Shown one piece after another: positions 55,066 to 64,000 of a stretch of 64,000 nucleotides of DNA. The notes below the pieces were generated by a model. That model was not told where the DNA came from. It worked only from the letters and a program-made list of their open reading frames with translations, and did no database searches. Source of the stretch: Heliocidaris erythrogramma (Eukaryota > Echinodermata > Echinoidea > Camarodonta > Echinometridae); NCBI GenBank assembly GCA_025617745.1, contig CM046856.1, positions 32,172,208 through 32,236,207 on the forward strand, written 5' to 3'. The translations under genes were made by a program, and so were the position numbers. The number at the start of each line of letters is the position of its first letter. The stretch's first letter is position 1.

Positions 55066-56625
55066 ACCTATTAACATGCATATTTCCAGTGAACGTATAC
55101 ATCATATGGTTATTCATGTAAGACCAAGGAGATAACTCCTTGGTAAGACCATGAAGCTACATGGTACGATCTAGTACAGCCCACTTTCATGACATTTACA
55201 CATTTATAAGCACAGTAGTGGGCTGAATTTGATGTAACCATGAAGCTCCATGATGTAACAGTGTACATGTAAACAATATGCCTACTGTGTACCCTGCATC
55301 GATAAATTTTGTGTGAGCAGGGAGCTCTTCCACTTCCCTGGTGTTAGCGCTAATATCATATAGGTCATTCATGAGGAAGGGGAAGATATAATTCATTGTT
55401 AATACTTCATTTTCATCTTGGAAGCCCAAATTTTGCAGCAGAGAAAACTAAAATAGGCCTAAAATCACTGACAAGTTGGCAAACTGAAATAGTGCTAAAA
55501 TCACTGATAAGTTGGCAATTGTTGATTAATTATATCCTCCTTACAGTTACAATAGCGTAAAAGGTACACTAAAATCAATGTAACAGTGAATGTTCGACGG
55601 GACTGAAGTTACTAACCACAGCATCAGCTTGGAGCATTCCACCGCATTGCACCCGGCGTAGCGTACCGGACGTTCACCCCTCAGTGGCTTTCACGGGGTA
55701 TTTTGTTCGGAAAACGGTTGAAAGAAAACCATATTTTCTTCGCCAAATACATTTTGTTGCAAAATTATTTTTAATTCATTGTTAGCGCCAATAATCCAAC
55801 TCAACGATCATCGACATCACTTAGATTTTAAAACTTTATACCAGTCAGGAGTTCGGGGGAAGCAAATAGGGGGGAAGCAAATATAGAGGCTAAAATTACT
55901 CGCCAAAAAGTCCTAAATTTCATCATATCCAAATCCGATCAAATATAGTCATGTTATATACCAAAATAAAGAGCGAAATGTCACGGAGAAGTTCCTTTAC
56001 CATAGCCGAAAGATTTCTGCATTATTTTCGTTTGAGAGATACCTTCTTGACCTCTTGCAAATATCTTGCAAATATCTCGCCAAATCTCACGCTATCTCGT
56101 TTCGCGTGACTCGATATCCAGTGGAGAGGAAATCTCCGCAGGAATCGGCATTTTGGCTCATTAACGCACGGGCTGCGGATTGAATGAGAACATCCGACTT
56201 GTTTATTTCTGGACCTTCACTGGCTTAGATGTTTTGCCCCCCCCCCCCCCCCCCGAAGCAAAGCTCCAGATACGCCACTGTGGGACATAGATTCTTTTAA
56301 AGGCTAAATTAACCAGATCTCTATATCGTGGTAAACAAATGACGTTTTGAATATGTCTGATTACACAACTGGAAGAGTTCTTCCTGTATGACATCACACA
56401 TCACCTGATCATTGGCAGAATTATTTACAGGAGATTCCCAATGTTATCAGTGATTTCATCCTTTCAAAAATATAATTTAGATTTATTATTTGTCCAATCA
56501 GTCAAGCATTCACTCATCTACCTCTCTGATTCATCTTTTTACTCAGAATTTTCAGGCCAACTTTCTGTCCCTTCTGTAAATGACTTGTAAGCACCTCGCT
56601 TTCTTGTATATTATTCAAAGCGAAG
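55066..56625. other. intron stretch without recognised gene
   Basis: Contains inverted CATGAAGCT / AGCTTCATGG motifs near 55150-55260, a duplicated AATCACTGAYAAGTTGGCAA near 55464 and 55499, and a C run (about 56237-56254) inside a short repeat ending AGATACGCCACTG (56268-56280). No exon signature. Confidence 0.5.
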
Positions 56626-56626
56626 C

Positions 56627-57695
56627 TAAAGGAGAATGAAACTCAACATACATTAGCTGATAATCATGTGGAAAATTGTCAGCCTGTTCAAAATATCTTG
56701 AAAATACTCTGATTTGATTACTCAGTAAGGAGAACAGTCTCTCTAACGTTTGCAGATTTCTTGTTCGATATTATCCCATGGGGCTGCCATTTTGAAGAAA
56801 AAAAACTGATGTCATTGCGGTACATTTCCATTTACCTGTACACAATGGAGAAGATGTTGCATAATGAATAGCTATTGTACAACTGAAGCCACCCATGCAA
56901 AATGGCAGCCATCTTGGTACCCCCTTGTCTCGCACAGGTGATATCTAAGAGCAGTTGTAGGTCTTTGTCACTTCTTTGAAGAATTGACCAACCTTTGTCA
57001 GACCAAGCAACTTACAAGTGTGTGCCAAATCCTGTTTAACAAAAGAAACAGCTGAACCAAATATCTTGACACAAATAGGTTATATGGCAGGATAAAAGTA
57101 TCTTCATTTGAAAGTACATGACTACAAAAATGGTTTATTATGAGAAAATCCAGTGTCATGCATTCCACAGCTGATCATGAGTGTCATGGTAGCTAGTGTA
57201 TCGGTCAGTGGGTATCTGAACTGCTCTGACATTACTTTGTAAAGAAAATGGCAGCCCCCATGGGATAATGTCAAGCAAGGAAACTGCAACTTTTGGAGAC
57301 ACCCCTTATAAAAAAATACCATGGTAATACTACGTATTTCATGGTATTACCGCCATAATACCACGAAAACATGGTAAATCCGTGGTACACATCGTATTGC
57401 CACAGTATTACTACAAAAAACATTGTATATTCATGGTATTTGCATCGTGTACCATGAAAAGCATGGTACATTCGTAGTATTTTTCATCTTGACAATGGGT
57501 AAATTCATGGTACTTTCACAGTAATACCGTCCCAATTTACCGCGGTATTACCATGGTATTACCATGGTACTTTTTTGTAAGGGACTGTTCTCCTTATTAA
57601 ATAATCAAATAGGAGTTATTTTAAGATATCTGTAATAGGCTGACAATAATCTACATGATTATAGGCTAATGTCTGTTGCCTTTTATTCCCCTTAA
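56627..57695. mobile_element. TIR element with 110-bp arms, next to an LDLR-B exon
   Basis: The left arm (TAAAGGAGAATGAAACTCAA..., containing GCTGATAATCATGTGGA) is the reverse complement of the right arm ending CTTTTATTCCCCTTAA. Matching extends about 110 bp to AAGGAGAACAGTC / GACTGTTCTCCTT. Internal GGCAGCC motifs recall the TTAAAGG MITE superfamily. The nested element 57302-57583 lies in its right part. The right end is 32 bp from the LDLR-B exon edge at 57728. Confidence 0.85.
57302..57583. mobile_element. nested MITE made of CATGGTA palindromes
   Basis: Ends CCCCTTATAAAAAAATACC and GGTACTTTTTTGTAAGGGA are inverted repeats. Nearly the whole interior is built of TACCATGGTAATAC-like words in both orientations (about fifteen CATGGTA/TACCATG cores). 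Confidence 0.85.
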
Positions 57696-57727
57696 ATGCA
57701 CGTTGTAAGAAAAAAAAATCGACTTAC

Positions 57728-57887
57728 TCGTTAATGGGATCAACTGTCATTGCTATATTCTGTCCATTCAAGTTCGCCACAGTTTCCTCACTGGTCCCGT
57801 CTAGATTAGCACGCTTAACTTGGTCGTTATTGTATAAAGCCCAGTATACTTTACGGTTGACAGAATCCACTGCAATACTTACTGGAT
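57728..57887 (-). CDS. LDLR class B (YWTD) exon, 5'-most visible exon
   Basis: 160-nt internal exon; acceptor CATTTATAG (phase 1), donor AACGA|GTAAGTC (phase 2). It encodes DPVSIAVDSVNRKVYWALYN, then NDQVKRANLDGTSEETV and ends IAMTVDPIN. This is a classic LDLR class B blade: IAVD, KVYW and ANLDGT motifs, then the start of the next blade. It joins the exon 54338-54468 in frame (PIN-D-FIFW). Such propellers occur in LDL-receptor relatives, nidogen and related extracellular proteins; the link with HYR domains downstream is the notable feature. More 5' exons must exist beyond those seen. Confidence 0.92.
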
Positions 57888-57934
57888 CTATAAATGATAA
57901 TTGTGGAATAATACATTATGGTTTTACCATGTAG

Positions 57935-58845
57935 CCGGGGGGGGGGGGGGGGGGCACTCAGATATATGGGTGTATATATGGGTGGAACGCGTAACGCGCG
58001 TTACGCGTTAAGGGGTCCTAAAAGGGTTAATTTCAACAAAAAGGGGTGCTTTTGACTAATCTGGCCGAACGCGTTTAGGGGGTATATTTTTCACTTTGGC
58101 ACCAATATGTAAATGGGACATTTTCTGATATTTTCAGGGATTTTCACGGGGATTTACAGCCAGATTTTAGTTCAGGGAGTGGGGCGTGGCCCCCCCCGGG
58201 CGGGGGGGGGGGGGGGGCACTCAGATATATGGGTGTACACATGCGTGTCCATGGGTTTTCAAAATACCCCCTAAACAGGTTTTATACTTGGATGAAAAAA
58301 GACCCCTAATCGAGGATTTTTCGCGCGGTTTTTCATCATCCAACCCCACAAAACAGGTTTGACTTCGGCCAGATTAGTCAAAAGCACCCCTATTTGTTGA
58401 AAATCAGCGTTTTTGGACCCCTTAACGCGTTACGCGTTCCACCTGAAAAAAAAGACCCCTTTTTACGCGTTTTCTTGGACGCGCATGGTGTACACCCATA
58501 TATCTGAGTGCCCCCCCCCCCCCCCCCCCGGGCGCGCGGCAGTGCATGCAGATGGATGCAAAAAAGAGAATTGGGAGCGGAGAGTTCTACCGACGCAGCC
58601 ACAATGCACTGAAATGGTTCCCCCTCTGAAGTGTGTTGTTGCTTATAGCGCGCGCTGTTTAGGGGGTAATATTTAAGTCAAACCTGTTGAGGGGGGTTGG
58701 ATGATGAAAAACCGCGCGCAAAAAAAATCCTCGTTTAGGGGTCTTGTTTTAATCCAAGTATAAAACCTGTTTAGGTGGTATTTTGAAAACCCATGGACAC
58801 GCATGTGTACACCCATATATCTGAGTGCCCCCCCCCCCCCCGGGC
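57935..58845. mobile_element. composite poly-G-ended palindromic element
   Basis: Flanked by CATGTAG on both sides (57928-57934 and 58846-58852), a likely 7-bp target duplication. It begins CCGGGG and a G run followed by CACTCAGATATATGGGTGTA, and ends in the inverse (TACACCCATATATCTGAGTG and a C run). A second palindromic copy of the same ends lies inside (58199-58531). Inner text such as AACGCGTTACGCGTT and ACCTGTTTAGG is repeated in both orientations. Confidence 0.8.
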
Positions 58846-59004
58846 CATGTAGTTACAAACCTTTCTTCTTCTGTTTTTTTTTTTTTAGCTCCTTGAGTCT
58901 AGCGTTTGCGTCATGTTTAACTATAACGTATGGGGCTCATGGGTCAAAAATTAATTCGTATTGCACTGGAATGTATTTGCAGGTTGAATGACCACATGTG
59001 TGAT

Positions 59005-59277
59005 AGCCTCTTGTCAAGGCCTTGGCGCTGTTGAAATCCTTGGCGATATGGAGGCAAAATTTCTGGCGAGCGAAGCGAGCCAGAAACACCGAGGCGCTTG
59101 CGCCGAGGGCCTCTTGATACCCGATCTGAATTTCTTTTGTATTTCATTGTTTTGACGAATATTCCGACCAAATTTTGGTCGGTGAAAATCATCCAATAAG
59201 CGCGAGCTTCGCTCGCCAGAAATTTTGCCTCCATATCGCCAAGGATTTCAACAGCGCCAGGGCCTCGACAAGAGGCT
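59005..59277. mobile_element. foldback element with 11-bp target duplication
   Basis: Flanked by the exact repeat ACATGTGTGAT (58994-59004 and 59278-59288). The left arm AGCCTCTTGTCAAGGCC... and the right arm ...GGCCTCGACAAGAGGCT are inverted over about 76 bp with only a few differences. Non-coding. The long duplication is more like Mutator/MULE-type transposition (about 9-11 bp) than hAT or mariner, but that is inference. Confidence 0.9.
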
Positions 59278-59564
59278 ACATGTGTGATGGAGGAGCGGGA
59301 GAATTGAATCGTCACTGACAGGATCAGTTCGACGCATCAGCGGCGGACGTCGTGAAACCGTCAATAATGAGAATTTAATAGTAGACTGTGCATGATAACT
59401 GGATAAGTTTGATGTCATTTAACGCAAGTAATAACAGGAGAGTCCAAGCTACTGGCCAGTATCGATCACTCTTAGCAAATGGTTTTTCTAACCCTTTTCT
59501 TGCAGCTTCAAAAAAATTCTTCAGAAACGGCCCCAAAGAAAGAAGTCACACGGGGTGAGATCTG

Positions 59565-59700
59565 GGGGGTGTTTCATCAACTAAAATCGATTTTGATTTT
59601 AAAATTGGTTTTAAGATGGAAATCAGTTTTAGCTTAAAATTGATATACTTGAGAGCTGTTTCATCAAATCGATTTTAAGCTGAAATCGATTTTAATTAAT
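59565..59700. repeat. TTTCATCAA / AAATCGATTTT palindromic repeat
   Basis: TGTTTCATCAACTAAAATCG occurs near 59571 and TGTTTCATCAAATCGATTTT near 59658, with many AAATCGATTTTAA-like words in both orientations. Probably a degraded foldback element. Confidence 0.55.
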
Positions 59701-60219
59701 TTTTCATAAATTGAGAGTGCTCTGTGATCGAGACCTGATCGAGACTAGTGAAATTTGTGTCTGTCAACCAAAAAATGGCGACGCTAAACCACTGCTAGAG
59801 GGGTCCCCAAAATGTAAGTAAATTTCGGTTTTGCTTCAACAAAATATTTTTAGTTGATAATGAAGTGTATAATTTTGGTACAATGAAATAATTTACATTA
59901 ATTTTTCTGAAGGAAAATTCATAGAAGTAACCGGTATTTGAAATAATACAGTTTAAAACGGCACCCCCTACTGATTTAGACTGTCTTACTCTTAGACTAG
60001 AGATAGGCGAATTGCTCCGGTGTAGGCATTTCAGTCCCATTCATATAAATTCATGCAAGTCAAACCGAACTTGTCTCCTGGCGTAATTATCATTATCGTT
60101 GACGTTACGTTTTTATTTGTCGTTAAACGTTAAACTAGTACTTTTCATTAGTAGGAGATCTTCCAATTTGCCACGGACGTATGAATCATCACGTTTGATT
60201 TAAAAGTTTAACAGAGGTC

Positions 60220-60380
60220 AGTGGCGCCAGACGTAGTCTTAGTGGAACAACCGACGATACAGAGAGACTGAAGCTTTTGGTCTTCATCTGGAGTAGGCAT
60301 AGATGTGGATTTAGTAGCCCAAAAGCTTCACTCTGTCTTTATCGTCAGTTGTTCCACTGAGACAACGTCTGGCTCCACTA
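60220..60380. mobile_element. foldback element, CAGTGGCGCCAGACG ends
   Basis: The left arm CAGTGGCGCCAGACGTAGTC...GAAGCTTTTGG is the reverse complement of the right arm CCAAAAGCTTC...GACAACGTCTGGCTCCACTAA, about 60 bp each. A related half copy occurs near 12014-12050 (GCGAAGCCAGACGTAGTCTC). Confidence 0.85.
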
Positions 60381-61143
60381 ATACCTCCGTACATGTCTAT
60401 GGGGGAAGGTTGACGAATGGCAATCGCAATGTCAGTTTTAAGAAATTATTCCTAGACCTAGTCTAGAAAAGTAACACTAACACTACATGTAACGTTAGTA
60501 CTAGTTAGATGGTGACAAATTGATACGTCTAAGTAACGTAGTATTAAAACTACTAGATTGGCTAGACTACCAAAGTTCTAGAGTAATCTCTACTTTTGAT
60601 TATTAAAAGTTTTTCCCCCATTTTTTTTGACAGTCCGAGATAGAGTATTCCAACCAATTCTCCAACTTTCAAGGGTTTTCTGTGGCCATGTCTTCACCGT
60701 GTTGGTTCTCGTTTTACATTTGCCCTTGGCCCTGAGGAATGGGATTGGATCTGCAGAATGTATATTACAGCTACTGAGCTATAGCCTTGACTACTACTAC
60801 TAGTAACATTAAAGCAAGGGTAAGTTTGTTTGGTTTACTAGTAGTAGTCCTTCATGTGTAAAAAAAAAAATCGTTAGGGTTTATAATTAGGTTCGATCAA
60901 AACTGATAATTCCAGTCTCTTAAACTAAGATAAAGTTAATCATGACCCCAAATATGTTTCAACTGAAAGTATTGAAAAATACTACTACATTGTACTTCAG
61001 AAAGATGGTGATTAGTCTAATAAAGAAAAATATGCATTGTGCCCCCCTTTTAGAACCAAAACTTTTTTCAAACTTCTTTCAAAATAAGTAGACAGGTCCA
61101 AGGTATTTGGTAATTTGATGGTCCCCTATAAATAATGAACATG

Positions 61144-61435
61144 ATATGATGCACCACGCGTTAACCCCGGGGTAGCGTTGTACCCGAGGTACCATAGTGT
61201 TCTTGTATTAAAGAGTTGCGACATGGACGTCTCACTTTTCTGGAAACAAAATGCCGTTCGAATTCTTTCTATTGAGAACACCCAGGTGCTCATCGAAATT
61301 GAATAGAAATGTTATGTAATAGTGGAAACAAAATGGCGTTCAAATCCCCAGTTGTCGCAACTCTTTAATACAGGGACACTATGGTACCCCGGGGTACAAC
61401 GCTATACCCCCGGGGTAACGCGTGGTGCATCATAT
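61144..61435. mobile_element. foldback element with 80-bp arms, ATATGATGCACCACGCG ends
   Basis: Left ATATGATGCACCACGCGTTA and right TAACGCGTGGTGCATCATAT are exact inverse. Matching continues through GGGGTA, GTACCATAGTGT and TATTAAAGAGTTGCGAC, with small differences. Non-coding. Confidence 0.9.
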
Positions 61436-61499
61436 TTTGGTCTGATCGAAGATCTAAAATGCATGTGCCACACCCTCCAATAATTTGAAATTTAAGAAT

Positions 61500-61610
61500 T
61501 TTATAACAAGTGTAATACTCATCTTACCAATTCTTAAAATTTAAATGAGCAACAAAGACAATGTTATATTTTTTTTATTTTTTTTTTTTATCTTGGGGGG
61601 GGGGGGGTAA
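61500..61610 (+). repeat. T run followed by G run
   Basis: TTTTTTTATTTTTTTTTTTTATC followed by a G run (about 61596-61607). Confidence 0.8.
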
Positions 61611-61918
61611 ATAAAATGTTTTTAAGTCAATATGTTTGAAAGCATTTAAAAAAATCATTGTACTTTATTTGAATAAGCATTGTAAGTAACTGATATAATC
61701 ATAAAATATGAAAGTTATAGAATAAAATAAAAGAACGCTGCTTTTTGCTTAATTACCCATGAACTCATTTATCAAAATTGTGTTACATTTTTCTCATCTT
61801 TCCAGACTGGATCACCAGCAATGATCTGCTCGATATATATATACTTGGGTAACACCCTCCTTTACCTGCTTCGAGTTGACCCACAACCCTACAGACATTT
61901 CTATATAGGTTACAATTA

Positions 61919-62000
61919 TGCAGGGTGGATCCAGGATTTTGTATAGGGGGGGGGGGCACAAATCTTCTTTTAAAAGTGTTTTTTATGTCATTTATCTAAA
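61919..62000 (+). mobile_element. left end of a CAGGGTGGATCC hAT-like element
   Basis: CAGGGTGGATCCAGGATTTTG is followed by a G run and GGCACAAATC, the left-end pattern of the hAT-like group. No right end is found. Confidence 0.5.
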
Positions 62001-62258
62001 AAGGTCAAATAGATAATTAGCTTATTTTCATGTTAATAAATCACAAGATGAGCAGCAATAAACCAATGTGTTTGGCCTATTCGTCCATTGTCAATGTTTG
62101 AAGATAATTTTTCATGACTACAAATGTAATAATAATAATAATAAACCATTCTTGTATAGTTCACGAGAAGTTCAAAAAGAGCTCCAATAGAAATCGATAG
62201 ATACAATTTCATATCACATCAGTGAAAGTCATTTTAGTGTCGGCTTGAAGTGTGAAAG

Positions 62259-62495
62259 ATGTTTCATAATGAGGAAATCCAAGACAAGAAATTGCAAGGC
62301 TGTACCGTGATGAAAAAAGATTTGAGTCATAAAACAACAAGCCTCTGCCTTCTAGGCATTCTAATTTTCTGTATTTATTTCATGAGAATAATAAGGCGGA
62401 TAAGCTCCATCGGTCACACACCTCCAAGAGGCAACAAAGTCCTGCCAGCCAGGGAAAAGAAAGGAGATTCAATAAAGTCATATAATAGCGCATAA
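62259..62495 (+). CDS. possible small single-pass membrane protein (weak)
   Basis: A 78-codon frame. After KDLSHKTTS it has a clean hydrophobic stretch (LCLLGILIFCIYFM) followed by RIIRRIS and a polar, lysine-rich end. That layout is like the N-terminus of a type II membrane protein. No domain is recognised, no convincing splice donor follows, and nothing supports expression. On the opposite strand to all other host exons here. It may be chance. Confidence 0.2.
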   Translation: MFHNEEIQDKKLQGCTVMKKDLSHKTTSLCLLGILIFCIYFMRIIRRISSIGHTPPRGNKVLPAREKKGDSIKSYNSA

Positions 62496-63740
62496 TACAT
62501 TACATAAGTATTTCTCAATGTGCTTAGGAAGAAACAGGGGAAAAAAGCAAATAGAAATTAAGTTAATGGGTTCCTTTCATCTGTTTATCGGTTGGAATAG
62601 GTGTGCTATAAGGGCAGACTTAAACTTATCTATTGTAAACATTGTTTCTAAATTTTAAAACAGGTCTGAAATTATTTATACTAATTTAAATCTAATTATG
62701 TTTTTATTTTTATTATTTAATTATTCTAAAGTGCAATAAACGTATCTTTCCTACTCTTTTACTAGAAATGATATGAGAGATGATTTCGTAAAGAAATAAT
62801 GCAGAAAAATATATATTAACAAAATAATGTAGACTTTTGAACACATTTTATTTCACTATTTATTTCCACTATTGTCTTTGGAATGTTGTACTTGTATTCC
62901 TCTATTGAAGTCAATGAATCTTACTTTCTCATCATTTTATAAGATGATTTTCAATCATGGAAGGATTGAAACAAATAATAAGTTATTAAAGCTTGTAAAC
63001 TGTAAATTTTATTTTGTGTGTAAGTACATGTACTGTAATATTTGTCTTTCAGTGAGATAAAGGAGGATGAACAAGAAATAAATATTTAAAGGTGAGACTG
63101 TATGCTTGTCAATGGTAGGAACTATAAAATGATGATAAAGAGCAATTTTATGAGAGAGCAATTTTATGAGAGTGCATTTGTTTGTCGGAGGGAAATGGTG
63201 CTTTTTGTTACAGCCCAGTATCCCCCTTTTTTTTTTGGGGGGGGGGGGAGCACAAAGGATAGAACAGAAGGAAATCTTTGAAATGGAAGATGCCAAACTG
63301 TAGCTTTGTGATTCGAAAGGAGTGTGTTTGTGTGTGTGTATGTGTGTGTGGCAGAGAGGGAGATGGTCTATGTTGCTGTGGGGGTAGTTGTTTCCTTGCA
63401 ACAAGAACAAGAAAAACAGAATGATCATGAGTTGAATAGCGAAATGCCATCGTATGCATTATCGAAAAGAGCAATGAAAGTAATTAAAACTTTCCCATTT
63501 TCCCTCTTAAAACAATAATTCAAAGTGTAGCATTTAATGCTTAGTATTAATTTCACGTAAAGAAAGATAGGCTTGTATGAAAAATATATCGAGCTGAAAA
63601 GGAAAAATGGGAAGTGATATAATTTTACCCAAAGACGCAATACTGAAATCATATCATAAATTTAGTAAGGATAAGTGATAAAGTGAGACCACTCATTAAT
63701 GAGGAGACATTACTTTATTCTACAGAATTGACACCAAACC
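62496..63740. other. AT-rich stretch without recognised gene
   Basis: Contains a T run and G run near 63230-63250 and a GTGTGT-rich region near 63325-63350. No domain signature in any frame. Confidence 0.5.
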
Positions 63741-63754
63741 AGAGAGTCATTGTC

Positions 63755-64000
63755 ATAGGCGGATCCAGAGGGGGGGGGGGGGGGGGGGGGGGGGTCGCTT
63801 TTTTTGGCGCCGTTCTTTTTTTTTTTTTTTTTTCAGGGAATTATGGAGGGAAAGAGGACCCCATAACCCCTTACAGAGCGATTTTTGAATGTTTTTTGAA
63901 TTTTTTGCCAAAAAGGAACCGTGAAAGAAATTTAACCTAATTTGGAACACATTACCGAACTATCCCCCCCCCCCCCTTTCCGCGGATCTTCTTCTTCAGA
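63755..64000 (-). mobile_element. hAT-like GGCGGATCC element, cut by the window edge or degraded
   Basis: ATAGGCGGATCCAGAG and a long G run (63771-63794), a T run, TCAGGGAATTATGGAGGGAA, GAGCGATTTTTGAATG and a C run (63964-63976) follow the same order as 47193-47557. The right end reads CCGCGGATC instead of the full terminus. Confidence 0.65.

Noticed and set aside
59565-59700. Possible miRNA-type hairpin
   Set aside because: Many alternative pairings among AAATCGATTTT words and no clear single stem-loop.

Overview
The window looks like deuterostome, most likely echinoderm (sea urchin-like), nuclear DNA. Genes are split into short exons with GT-AG junctions, the spaces between them are full of MITE-like repeats and poly-G/poly-C runs, and the only recognisable host coding sequence is a series of hyalin-repeat (HYR) exons plus LDL-receptor class B (YWTD) exons. 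HYR expansion is well known in sea urchins, but the species assignment is inference.

Host coding sequence is all on the minus strand. From 5' to 3' there are: an LDLR-B block (57728-57887, 54338-54468, 43080-43355), one HYR exon (40451-40708), two tandem copies of a putative start/signal-peptide exon (17464-17563 and 16050-16149), and seven HYR exons between 8386 and 290. Except for one internal LDLR-B junction, every exon boundary found is phase 1, so all the pieces can be joined in frame. Two models fit. In one, a single long gene runs from beyond 57.9 kb to below base 290 with a 32-kb intron holding an alternative, duplicated promoter. In the other, there are two neighbours: an LDLR-B/HYR gene ending after 40.45 kb and a secreted all-HYR gene starting at 16.1 kb. 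The gene continues past the left edge, and the LDLR-B gene past the right side.

Between exons the DNA is a thick layer of transposon debris. It includes a TTAAAGG-ended MITE superfamily (six copies, two subfamilies), hAT-like elements with CAGTGGCGGATCC termini and in some cases an 8-bp target duplication, many foldback elements with long near-identical arms, poly-G-ended palindromes, two L2/CR1-type LINE fragments, tRNA-derived SINE-like sequences, one tRNA-Arg(TCT)-like sequence in an inverted repeat, and several satellites. Nested insertions are common. No rRNA, CRISPR or complete autonomous transposon was seen, and no retroviral or Polinton-like element was recognised.

The most interesting points are the tandemly duplicated signal-peptide exon, whose two copies differ almost only at replacement sites; the two nearly identical HYR exons lying at the two ends of the HYR array; and the way transposons press to within about 30-50 bp of LDLR-B splice sites.
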